Below are positions 21,181 to 31,137 of a stretch of DNA of 64,000 nucleotides, in pieces. Below the pieces are notes generated by a model. It searched no databases. It was given only the letters and a program-made list of their open reading frames with translations, and was not told the origin of the DNA. Origin of the DNA: Neoechinorhynchus agilis (lineage: Eukaryota; Acanthocephala); assembly GCA_051530055.1 (NCBI GenBank), contig CM121342.1:11160001-11224000 (forward strand), in the 5' to 3' direction. The position numbers and the translations under genes are program-made. Position 1 is the first letter of the stretch. Every line of letters begins with the position of its first letter.

Positions 21181-22370
21181 GACGTTAAAAAAACAAGGAA
21201 AAACACAGAAGATTACATCGATCATGGTTTCCTATCTTCGGGACCTGAAGATGCTCCATTTTGTATGATCTGCAATTCAGCTCTGTCGAATAAGGCATTT
21301 GTTCCAAGCAAATCGAAGAGACACTTGGAAACAAAACATCCAGCTGTAAAAGCGCAAGCGAAGGAATACTTCAGAAGCATCAGGGCTCAAAACAATAAAC
21401 AAGCTAAGAAACCAAGTTATAAGATTGCTCATTTGTTATCAAAATGCAAGAAAGCGAATACAGAGGTCGAATCAGTCATTGCACAAACTTTAGCAATAAC
21501 TCTTGAAACTATCTTTGGACTTGATGCTGCCGAAAAAGCTTAAAGGTTCCTTTGTCAAATGATACTATCTCACCCAGAATTGAATACCTATCGTCAGATT
21601 TACAGTATCAAATCTGCGAGCACTTTTAAATTCTTGGAGATGAAGTGTCTCTTTTGTGTTTTTTCAAGTGATGGATAAACGGACATTTGCGGCAAAGCCC
21701 AACTGCTAGGTTTTATTCGGATTCTAAAGGATGCAAAATAGTCAACGAATTCTTATTTTGCAAAGACTTACAAATTACGACCAAAGGCGAAGATATTGTC
21801 AATGTGGAGAACGAATACATTTTGCTCCTCAAACAACAGTGGAAAAGGGTGTTAGAGTTTGCACCGATGGATGTCCTTCCATGCAGGGAAATAAAAAGAA
21901 TTTGTCACTCTCTTTGGTCTAGAAACTCCAAATGTATTAGTTCACCGCATGATCCACAGAGAAGCTCTTGCCCTCAAGTCATTGCCTCAATTCTGTGAAG
22001 CCATGGATTTAGACTACAAAATCCTCCTGTATCACACCAGCATTCGTTGGCTCCCCATGGGAAAAGTGCTAAAGCGTGTCGTCCAACTCAATACTGAGGT
22101 GATTACGCTCAACAAAAGGACTTTGGATATTCTATTCATGACGAGATCTGGTTGATTAAGCTGAAATTTCTCACTGATTTATTTAACAAATTAAATTCAT
22201 TGAATTTAAGTCTTCAAAGACCATCGGAAAACAACCACTGCATCCTCCAAACTGAAGTCATTTAGTGAAAAATCGTCGTTGTGCCAAATTAAGATCTCGA
22301 AAGGAATTTTGACTGCTTTACTACCTACAATGAATGTACTTCAAATCAAGAAACCACCCTCAAAAATCTG
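21180..22370 (+). mobile_element. ZBED-type hAT DNA transposon remnant
   Basis: At 21265-21540 a frame encodes a BED-like zinc-finger segment (CNSALSNKAFVPSKSKRHL) followed by KKPSYKIAHLLSK, as in ZBED5/Buster-type transposases. Later frames carry CTDGCPSMQGNKKN at about 21860 and LPQFCEAMDLDYKILLYHT then IRWLPMGKVLKRV at about 21975-22080, both parts of the same transposase family. The pieces lie in different frames with stops between them, so the copy is dead. No terminal inverted repeats or 8-bp target duplication were found; the ends given are those of recognisable coding sequence. It could alternatively be a domesticated gene fragment, but the frame damage argues against it. Confidence 0.75.
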
Positions 22371-22409
22371 TAAACTTTAGCACACCTGCAGTTATCATGT
22401 GATGAATAG

Positions 22410-22510
22410 GTTACTTAGGAGAGTGTCATAAATGCAAAGTAGGGAATCCGTTACCCAAAATTTGGGCAGGAATCCGAACTTTAGAGGCGATAATTTGTTC
22501 CCGCCCAAGT
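22410..22510 (-). mobile_element. Short CR1/Jockey-like LINE fragment
   Basis: On the minus strand this reads LPKFWVTDSLLCIYDTLLS, which aligns to the reverse-transcriptase segment FRPNYFCFDALLCIYDTLV of the long LINE at 52650-55200. Only about 100 bp is recognisable, next to the HSD17B10 pair. Confidence 0.6.
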
Positions 22511-22559
22511 GTCAATCATGCGGCTGGAAAAATCGAAAAAATAAGGATTTTGAAAAATT

Positions 22560-23637
22560 GCCTTAAAATCGAATCTCACGTAAAAAACTGTTCCCTTTCT
22601 CTCAAACCGAAAATACTGAAGCTGTTAATAAAGAGTTGTTTGGAATATTCCGATTCACAATCGAAGTCCGGCATCCAGACGAATGTTTGTACCATTAAGG
22701 TAATTATTTTCTATAATGCTTTTCACCAAACCAGCAAACTCACAAGGAGCTCCTTGTCTTTTCGGAAATGCCATATGAGAGCAAAGAAACTTCATTTTAC
22801 AATCCGCTTGACATTGAACCATGGGTGTATTCATTACTCCGGGTGCAATGGCGCATACTCTTATTCCATAAGAGCTCAATTCCCTGGCCAATGGAAGTGT
22901 CATTGCGCTTACAGCTCCTTTACTTGCCGAATATCCACATTGGAACATTTGTCCGTCAGTAGCGGATATACTACTCACATTAATAATAATTCCTTTTGAT
23001 CCATCTACATCAAGAGGCTCACTTGCAATCAATAGAGGACAACTGAAACGGATAATATTGAATGTACCGACAACATTGACATCCAACACTTTCTTAAAGC
23101 TCTGAAGCGAATGTAGTCTAAAAATGTCGTCTTTATTAAATATAGGTTCCGCTAAGCTAATGCCGGCGCAGTTTACTACGACGTTCAAATGGCCGAATCT
23201 TGTCTTGATTTCAAAACAATTGTCCACTGCGCGTAGATTACGTAGCGGGAAATTGTTCCTATTGAACGCCGCCTTTACGGATTCTTCACTCGCAACATCA
23301 GTTACACAATATAAGATCCGATCTTGGAAGCTCGAAAAGACTGCAGGAATCTCAGGAAAAATATCCAAAAGTGCCACTTTATTTTCTTTGACATCAAGGA
23401 GCATCCTTGCTGCCTCTAAACCGAGACCGGATGCAGCGCCAGTTACTAAACAATTCATTTTCTTAAACTCAACCGTCTTGATTTACTCCTAAAGGAAGAA
23501 TGAGTGACGAAGGAGAACGTTATTTGAGCTCGCTTTAGTGAGTCAATGTTACCTCTTGTAAAAAACTGTTGCCCTCTCTCTCGAACTGAAAGTCGTGAAC
23601 ATGTTGATAAAAGGTTGTTTAAAACATTCCGATTCAC
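22560..23637. repeat. Tandem duplication of the HSD17B10 unit (period ~979 bp)
   Basis: The flank below each coding region is shared: about 22578-22655 and 23560-23637 have AAAAACTGTT, a CTCTC-rich stretch and ATTCCGATTCACAATC in the same order with scattered differences. The flank is less conserved than the coding part, so coding similarity is kept by selection or conversion. Confidence 0.7.
22655..23458 (-). CDS. HSD17B10: HSD17B10-like short-chain dehydrogenase, downstream copy
   Basis: An intronless 267-aa ORF of the short-chain dehydrogenase/reductase family. It shows the NAD-binding TGAASGLG at residues 6-13, NCAG, the catalytic Ser in NVSS and the YSASK active site. The segments VLDVNVVGTFNIIR, GIRVCAIAPG and YLNGTNIRLDAGLRL at the C-terminus are those of 3-hydroxyacyl-CoA dehydrogenase type 2, a mitochondrial enzyme of isoleucine and fatty-acid breakdown that also serves mitochondrial RNase P. 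No extended targeting peptide precedes the Rossmann motif. It is a tandem copy of the gene just upstream on the same strand, differing mainly near the C-terminus (MNTPMVQCQADCKMK against VSSPMVECQAASKLN). Confidence 0.93.
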   Translation of the reverse strand: MNCLVTGAASGLGLEAARMLLDVKENKVALLDIFPEIPAVFSSFQDRILYCVTDVASEESVKAAFNRNNFPLRNLRAVDNCFEIKTRFGHLNVVVNCAGISLAEPIFNKDDIFRLHSLQSFKKVLDVNVVGTFNIIRFSCPLLIASEPLDVDGSKGIIINVSSISATDGQMFQCGYSASKGAVSAMTLPLARELSSYGIRVCAIAPGVMNTPMVQCQADCKMKFLCSHMAFPKRQGAPCEFAGLVKSIIENNYLNGTNIRLDAGLRL

Positions 23638-24437
23638 AATCTAAGTCCAGCATCCAGACGAATGTTTGTACCATTAAGGTATTTATTTTCTAGAATGCTC
23701 TTCACCAAACTAGCAAACTCACAAGCAGCTCCTGGTCTTTTCGGAAACGCCATTTGAGAACAAAGAAAATTTAATTTACTTGCCGCTTGACATTCAACCA
23801 TGGGTGAGCTTACTACTCCGGGTGCAATGGCGCATACTCTTATTCCATAAGAGCTCAATTCCCTGGCCAATGGAAGTGTCATTGCGCTTACAGCTCCTTT
23901 ACTTGCCGAATATCCACATTGGAACATTTGTCCGTCAGTAGCGGATACACTACTCACATTAATAATAATTCCCTTTGATCCATCTACATCAAGAGGCTCA
24001 CTTGCAATCAATAGAGGACAACTGAAACGGATAATATTGAATGTACCGACAACGTTGACATCCAACACCTTCTTAAAGCTCTGAAGCGAATGTAGTCTAA
24101 AAATGTCGTCTTTATTAAATATAGGTTCCACCAAACTAATGCCGGCGCAGTTTACTACGACGTTCAAATGACCGAATCTGTTTTTGATTTCAAAACAATT
24201 GTCCACTGCGCGTAGACTACGTAGCGGAAAATTGTTCCTATTGAACGCCGCCTTTACAGATTCTTCACTCGCAACATCAGTTACACAATATAGTATCCTA
24301 TCTTGGAAGCTCGAAAAGACTGGAGGAATCTCAGGAAAAATATCCAAAAGTGCCACTTTATTTTCTTTGACATCAAGGAGCATCCTTGCTGTCTCTATAC
24401 CGAGACCGGATGCAGCGCCAGTTACTAAACAATTCAT
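23634..24437 (-). CDS. HSD17B10: HSD17B10-like short-chain dehydrogenase, upstream copy
   Basis: This is the partner of the gene at 22655-23458, also 267 aa, intronless and with TGAASGLG, NCAG, NVSS and YSASK all intact. The two proteins differ at a small number of positions, most of them clustered at residues 210-245, around the substrate-binding loop; this may mean changed substrate range. The duplication unit is about 979 bp and includes about 95 bp of 3' flank. Lack of introns in a genome where other genes have many suggests that the founder may have been a retrocopy, or simply an intron-poor gene. Confidence 0.93.
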   Translation of the reverse strand: MNCLVTGAASGLGIETARMLLDVKENKVALLDIFPEIPPVFSSFQDRILYCVTDVASEESVKAAFNRNNFPLRSLRAVDNCFEIKNRFGHLNVVVNCAGISLVEPIFNKDDIFRLHSLQSFKKVLDVNVVGTFNIIRFSCPLLIASEPLDVDGSKGIIINVSSVSATDGQMFQCGYSASKGAVSAMTLPLARELSSYGIRVCAIAPGVVSSPMVECQAASKLNFLCSQMAFPKRPGAACEFASLVKSILENKYLNGTNIRLDAGLRL

Positions 24438-26100
24438 TATCTATAATTAAGCCCTTTAATTTGACAGAGAGGTTATATTCTTTTTTATCCCATGAAAAAT
24501 TAGCAATAGATCTTACAGGGAATAGTTTAGAAGCCCTAGTTTGATTTTAAATTTCATAGCACAGCATGTGTACTACAAAATGGAATTGTAGTGAACAAAA
24601 GCTTGTACTTCACTTTCCCTACAAACGTATGATCTGCACGGCTTTTGTTTGTTATGAAGAAAACTTCCTTCTTTATAAGTGTGCAAAGTGTAGAACAAGC
24701 TCACTCTTCTGGTTGGAGCAACGGAAATAGCCTACTTCTAGCTCACACTCGCAATTGCTACATGACTTTAGGCTGTTGCGTTAGGCAGCAATGGCGGAAA
24801 TTAGCGTTCTGTCTTTTATAGCGGCTACACAAGATGCTTGTAATATGAGGCTTATTTGGAATGTCACACTGATGTATAGTAGCTCCATAAGTCACCTAAA
24901 GTGATTGACAATAAAATTCTCTAATAGCGCTCTAGAGGGAATGTAAAGCATAATTAAAGTATGTGAAAGTGGGGGAAAATTATACATCCAAGAATCACTT
25001 TAATTGAAATATTTCATCCAATCACGTTGGACTTGTTCAGTCAATTATTGTTTGTTAGTAATAGACGTTCGTTTAACGCTCGTCTATTACTAAAAAACAA
25101 TAATTGACTGAGGAAGTCCAGCGTGATTGGACGAAATATTTCAATTAAAGTGATTCTTGGATATATAATTTCCCCCCCCCCACTTCCACATACTCATGGA
25201 TTTTATCTTTAACCATAATGAAAGTACAATCTTTACGATGCTCCGAGTTTCTGAAATGTTTTTCTGACTTTAATTTCGTCTTGTTTCTCAAAAAATGTTA
25301 TTTTATATTATGGCACTTGTACTAGCAATTTTAACAAATTATAGTCCAAAGCCACAAATTTTCTATGGAAAGAGATCGATTTTGGAAATCAAGATCGTAG
25401 TCCTCTTCATAGTTGTTAATGAAATATATAAACTTTACATCTATATTCTTAAATCCTATCCTCAGATTATGAATAAGTATATTTTTACGCGAGGACACTT
25501 CGATCGCTTCCTTCTAGAAAGCAATTATATACAACGATAGTCGATAAGGTAGATACTAAAAACGCAAAACCTATAAAAATGGTTGTTTGCACATCCTGCA
25601 TGCCTGGCAAATGGAAATGAGGATATCGGGCTAAAGACCTTGTTATGACTGGACTTTTATCTTACGAAGATGCGTGATGTCTTCGAGAAAATGTCACACT
25701 TGCATGCTTACAAGGCTTTCTACATAACATTTTCACTTGTCCTAAAATCCAGCAAGATAACGCAGCGTTTGTTAGACAAAATCATAAAACATGAGATGAT
25801 TGCAAGTTCGAATATTGCATTGCCCTCATATGACAGGCAAAATTGTAGGTCGCCTTGTTAATATTTTCAGCAGTTGTTCAATTGAATTTTGGTTAGCACA
25901 CGTTTCCATTAGGCAAACTTTTATTTAGACAATCTCGTCCATCGATATCAACAAGACCGTACAGAACTTCGTTTTAATATTTCCACTTGAACAACCCAAA
26001 TTAAGCGGTTATTCTTAAAAATTAAAAAGATTCAACGTCCTTTCCTGTAATAAATGATTAGATATGTTGATTTGTCCAGAATGCATAAGCGCAAAAATAA
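24438..26100. other. Gene-free stretch holding a large foldback
   Basis: Apart from the foldback at 24958-25194 I recognise no gene here. Short ORFs at 25295-25540 and 25670-25861 have no features of real genes. The right end runs into a LINE fragment. Confidence 0.5.
24958..25194. mobile_element. Foldback (MITE-like) element, ~237 bp
   Basis: Almost the whole segment is one palindrome: the left arm from AGTATGTGAAAGTGGGGG to AGTAATAGACG mirrors the right arm from CGTCTATTACT to CTTCCACATACT, with about 110 bp per arm, few mismatches and a central spacer near 25068-25080. The right arm contains a run of about 11 C. No ORF. Such elements move with a transposase supplied by a relative; no target duplication is clear. 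Confidence 0.85.
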
Positions 26101-26578
26101 TAATTTGGGTGATGTGATTTGGAAACTCGGGGTAGGATGTGGGGTTCCAGGAGATTGAGGGAATCAGCATTCAGGTAAGGTTTGTGATTGGTGCAGAAAT
26201 CTTTTAGGTGTGTGATTTTTTGGAGGTTAATGAGAGAGAGGTGGGATGGTGAATGGGTGATGAGCGTGACATCGTCGGCATATAAGAAAAGTTTAGAGTG
26301 GGCAAGCGAATTTTAAATTCGATTAGGAAAATATTAAAGAGAAGTGGTGACAGCATAGCACCGCAGTGAATGTATTGTTGAAGATTGTGAAGATAACATT
26401 CGAGCCAGCGGATCTGCCACAAGTTGAGACCACAATCGGAGCCGGCTCGGAGGAGTGAATGGTCCACGGAATCGAATGCTTTCGATAAATCAAGTTGAAT
26501 GAGACGGGCGACATGGGAGGAATTAATGTCGAGATTGTGTAGGAGCGTGTCATAAATGCCAAGTAGGGTTTTATATCC
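26100..26578 (-). mobile_element. CR1/Jockey-like LINE, 3' portion of a split copy
   Basis: On the minus strand the reverse-transcriptase region continues with GIYDTLLHNLD, LIQLDLSKAFDSVDH, AMLSPLLFNIF and a YADD-type motif near 26280. It is the continuation of the fragment at 29937-30210; the two parts join in RT sequence order, split by the Gypsy-like element. Several frame changes and stops show that the LINE is dead. Confidence 0.75.
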
Positions 26579-29500
26579 TTATATTCGCTAAGCTGGCTCA
26601 TCAGCAGTCTAACTATCTAATTGTTAACAACCGAAAAACCACATCCCCGCAAGCACACTATAACACGTGATGACGCTCACAATCGATTACGTTCATCACA
26701 TCTTCTTCCCCTTATAAGAACTCATCGTATGGCAATGTCGGCTTTCGGTGCGTCCGAATGCTCTTTTTTCAGCCTCATCGCATTCTCTGCATTATTTTCC
26801 ACAACGTGCTCGCCATAATTGATCGAAGCATCTGAGTGATTGTCTTCTGGATTTTTCGGAATCGTCCCTTCCCTCTTTTCGTCGGCATAGCGACCTTTTT
26901 CGTCGATTTGTTCTGCAGTTTTGATCGATTCTTCATCACCGCTGTTTATTCTTCTGTTTCGCAGATAGTCTCCGTGAACTTTTCGTTGGCTCTGTTCCGT
27001 CGAAATCCGGTAAGACAGCGGTCCACTTTGTCGACTAATGTTTGAATGTGTCTAAACCTTTCTTCGTACATTCTCTCTGGATTGTTTGTCGTGGTATTCT
27101 CACTGTCTACTTTGTTTCTCCACTGCTTTCCCCAATCGGTTTAAGATTATCTAAGCAAGTCAATAGACGTCGTCCAGGTACCATTTCGGCCGGAATGCGC
27201 CCAGCCAACGCACGAGGACTATTTCGATGTGTTAATAGAAAATCATGCACGCTTAGATGCATCTCCTCCGCTGGCCATGCTTTCAGTGCTCTTGCTTTGA
27301 TAGTCCCTATTAATCGCTCGGCTTGTCCGTTTATTTTGGGATGATAGGGCGCACTCCTGCAGTGGCTAATAAAATTTGCTTCACAAAATTGTTAGAATTT
27401 TATAGACACGAATTGTGGTCCGTTATCGGACACTAATACTGAATGTCTCCCTTAAGCATTCGATCATATCGTTCGTATTGAACCTTTTCTTAATGAAGAC
27501 TTCAGACCACTTTCTACCAGCATCAACCACCATTTGGAACACCCTATCCTGGACCCGTAAGGTCAATATGGAGTCCTCCCCTATGTTTCTTTGGATGATC
27601 CCACGAAAGCAATTGTTCTTGCCCTTTTGGTCGATTCGAATGACATTGGTTACACCTCGCAATAAAATCATTTATATCCTCCTCTAACTTTGGCCACCAA
27701 CAATGATAACAGGCGATTGTTTACTCGCTGTTTCACCAGGATGTCCACTGTGAATTTTTCGTAGGAATGCTTTTCGAAGTTTATATCGTACTACAATCCG
27801 TTCTAACCACATAAACCTCGCGTTCTCGAGTGAGAGTTCGTCTATTTGCATTACGAAGGCTTTATCCTCCCGATTTATCGATCCACGAGGCCAACCAGAC
27901 AACAAATATCTCTGTATTCGTCGTAACTGACCGTCGTTCATAGTATTTCGTCTGACTGCTTCCATTGTTAGTCCTACCTTGAGCATTTCTCTTATTGTAT
28001 CTACCTAACATCCATGGATTTCTGATCCCGGTTTTGTGAACATTCAGTTGATTGCGATAGTATCCGCGATGGAATATCAGCATAGCTATTGCTCTTTCCT
28101 GAAATATGCTCGATGGTATAATCGTATTCAGAAAGTTGAAAAGCCCATCGGACTAATCGACTATTAGTCGATTTAGCTAACGTTCTCCTTTGTCCAAAAA
28201 TGAAATTGAGTGGTTTACGGTAATTCAACAACTTGAATGATCTCCCATAAATGTAATTTCGGAAGGTTTGACAGCCATAAACCAATGCTAATGCTTCTTT
28301 TTCGATTGTTGCGTAGTGTTTTCCGCACCTCGTAGGACTCGCGACGCAAAGGATATCAGGAACATATCTCCTTTCTCATGGACCAGTTCCCAAACTGGAA
28401 TCACTCGCATCACAAACCGGTGCAATCGGTAGAGAACTATCATACGGTATTATCATCGATAAAAAAAATCGTTCGGGTTAGTCATACGGTATTATCTTTA
28501 TTGCCCGCTTCAACGCTTGCTTGATCTCATTGAATGCTTTTTGATGTTCGGAGTTTCATTTACATTTCGCGTTACTTCGTGTCAATTTGTGCAACTTCGA
28601 ACAGATCGTTTGAAAATGTGGTATGAACCGGGTGTGAAAATTCGCAAGTCCGAGAAACGATCTGAGATCCTCAACATTCGTAGGCGCCGTTACATTTGCC
28701 AAAACACTTGTTTTTTCCTCCTCTGGTGATATTCGATTTCCAGTAAGCTTATATCCAAGGAACCGCACCTCATCTTGCAAGAATTTGCATTTCAATGGTG
28801 TCACTTTAACTTTTGCGGCATTCAACCGCTTAAAGACTTCGATTAATCTTTGTACATGAACATGATCTGATGATGCTGTAACAATGATATCATCAAGATA
28901 TGCACTAACTCCTTCGAGACCATGCAGGATCTTATCAATAAATCTTTGAAAAATTCACGGAGCGGCTGAGATACCAAACGCTAGACGCTGATAACGATAG
29001 TAACCCCACGGGGTTGAAATCGTCAACAATCGGCTAGTGTCTTTATCCTCCGGGATTTAAAAATAAGCATCCTTCAGGTCGATGATACTATATTTCTCTC
29101 CACCAGCCACTTGGCTCATCATTTGTTCAAAAGTTGGGATGTGCAACGAATCCACATTTAGAAATCTATTGATGGTCACGCGAAAACCTCCACATATACG
29201 AACGTCCCTACTCACCTTCCTGACCAATACTAGAGGTGCGGCTAACGTAATTTCCTCTTTTTAGATATTGACCGGAACAAGAACACCGTCGCACACCAGT
29301 CGATTAATCTCTCCTACAGCCGATTCCTGCAATGCAAAAGGAATCCTGCGAGCGTTCAATCTTATCGGTTTCGTATCGACAGGTACAACTAACGACGCCG
29401 AGAAATCCTTAAATCCATCTAAGTTGTTTCCATTGAAAACCACCGAGAATCTCGCTTTTAACTTTTCGCAAATATCATCTCGTCCTTGCTCGCAAATCGC

Positions 29501-29936
29501 ATTGACCTTCCCAATTTCCGCAGGGATCGTTATCCCAGATTCAATATCCAATCCAGACCAAACAATGGCTTTTCTGGTGCGTCTACTACCGCGACCTCCA
29601 TTCGTTTGCTTTGATTCCTATAATCTACATTTACTGAACATTTTTCAAGAGTATCAAGCTAACTTTCGCCGAATGCTCGTATCGTTCTAGCACTTGTCAG
29701 TTTGAGGGCTCCTATTTTACACCAAATCTTCTTGGATGTAACTCTGACAGCGACACCCGAATCAAATTGCAAATCAATCGGTACCTGATTGCGTTTCACT
29801 AAGATTTGTGCCATTTACATGCCGCTCAATGCTCTGATACTGCTTACGTCTTTCCATTCTTCATTTCCTCTGTTCATCTTCTCATCATCAATTAAGTCCA
29901 AACTATTAGCCTATCGACCACAACCCTTACCTTTTG
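26579..29936 (-). mobile_element. Ty3/Gypsy-like LTR retroelement remnant nested in a LINE
   Basis: On the minus strand, in order from 29.8 kb downward, are a protease-like region, reverse transcriptase (thumb LRSFLGLANFHTRFIPHF at about 28.7 kb), RNase H with the HISGKSNSYADIPSR end at about 28.1 kb, an integrase zinc-finger region at about 27.8 kb and the integrase core at 27.1-27.6 kb. This PR-RT-RH-INT order is that of Ty3/Gypsy. The element is clearly broken, with several interruptions, and looks moderately old. No LTR pair was recognised. It interrupts the reverse-transcriptase region of a LINE, so it inserted after that LINE. Confidence 0.85.
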
Positions 29937-30210
29937 CCGAAAAATTTGGGTCGAAATCCATTTTTGTTGAGAAATGGAAATAGACGAGTTTTGAAACATT
30001 TTTTGATAATTTTTGAAAGAGTGGGCAGAATGGATATTAGACGGAATGAATCGGTTTAAATCGAATGTCCCCTTTTCGGGACGAAGAATTACTTTAGCAA
30101 GTTTTATACATGGAGGTAGATGCCGGTAAGAGGGTCTACGAGTTCTGGCATGATGCAGCGAAGAGCCCAGTTTATGATTTCGGATTGAACGGACGAACTT
30201 GGAAAATATT
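29937..30210 (-). mobile_element. CR1/Jockey-like LINE, 5' portion of a split copy
   Basis: On the minus strand this encodes IINWALRCIMPELVDPLTGI and then FRLISILPTLSKIIKKCFKT, matching PNWAIRLIIPELIDPLTHI and FRPISILSPFSKILEKCFKT of the LINE at 52650-55200. The sequence stops at FRPKFF and continues beyond the Gypsy-like insert at 26578. Confidence 0.75.
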
Positions 30211-30370
30211 AAATCAATTTTAGCTTGTTAATGCAAAAAATTCCCCATATGTTCACCTTCTGATTTAGTACACATCTCAGACGACAAAAACTTTTACGGC
30301 ACAATTATCTACATTGCGTAAAAATAGCTTACTATTCTTAAGATTGTCAAAGGGCATTCCAATGCAACAT

Positions 30371-30751
30371 TTACGAAGAATTTATTGTCATGGAAGAGAG
30401 GAACATATCGATATCTATTGCGAGATCTCGAAACTTATTTACCATAAGTTCTATCTGTCGATTGCACTCAGATGAAATTTCTAAGAGAAGATCTCGTTGT
30501 TCACGAAGGGCACTCACCACGTTCTGCTCTATCGGTGGCGCAGCCCTCAAAAGCGACAAGTCCTCGTCCAATCTAACAGTCGAATCTTGAAGCTCCATTA
30601 AGGCGTTGTTTAGTGATTCAATTTGATGCTTTTGTGTACTGAGTCGACTTTCGTTATTGATCCGATCTGTTGGAAGTTGAGAACAAAGCTCCTTTACGTG
30701 ACTGACTTGCAAGTGAACGTGATGATAAATAGATTCCTGGAGTTTGAGCAT
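30371..30751 (-). CDS. Hypothetical coiled-coil protein or exon
   Basis: A 126-codon minus-strand ORF rich in Leu, Gln, Glu and Asp with heptad-like spacing (LSTQKHQIESLNNALMELQD; LREQRDLLLEISSECNRQIE). I do not recognise a family. AAACAG directly before the ATG at 30751 could be a splice acceptor, so this may be the last exon of a longer gene whose other exons I cannot see. The opposite-strand ORF over the same bases is a shadow. Coding status is moderate: composition is protein-like, but there is no homology support. Confidence 0.4.
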   Translation of the reverse strand: MLKLQESIYHHVHLQVSHVKELCSQLPTDRINNESRLSTQKHQIESLNNALMELQDSTVRLDEDLSLLRAAPPIEQNVVSALREQRDLLLEISSECNRQIELMVNKFRDLAIDIDMFLSSMTINSS

Positions 30752-31061
30752 TCTGTTTAATGTGTCTTTGGCAAATACTGATAATATTTTGTACGATAAA
30801 ATCTGTCTAATTTAATAGTAACAAACTTATTTTTTAGAAAAAAATAAATTGAAAGTCGTCGAATGAAGGCAATAACCATTTGAAACAGAGCTTACAAAAT
30901 AAAAAGTTATCGCTTTGATTTGACAACTTTGAAATTTGTGGGAATTAGGTGTCTTGGGTCTAATTGAAAAAGTAAACAGAGGAGAAATACTGGTTCTGGG
31001 GTACGAAATATTGTACACTATAAAGACAAAATATACGGATGAATATTCCTATAAATTCTTT

Positions 31062-31137
31062 GTTGAAGTAAGACCTCTTTTACGGGTGATAACTTTCCTT
31101 TGGCACACAGAGCCGTGGAAAAAGGTCTCACTTCAAC
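31062..31137. repeat. 76-nt hairpin, pre-miRNA-like or tiny foldback
   Basis: GTTGAAGTAAGACCTCTTTT at the left pairs with AAAAAGGTCTCACTTCAAC at the right with a few mismatches, giving a stem of about 24 bp and a loop of about 26 nt. Size and shape suit a microRNA precursor on either strand, but a short inverted-repeat element fits as well. No conserved miRNA seed was recognised. Confidence 0.45.

Noticed and set aside
25171-25181. Run of ~11 C as possible regulatory or quadruplex site
   Set aside because: It is the expanded end of a foldback arm whose partner has only 5 G; most likely slippage.
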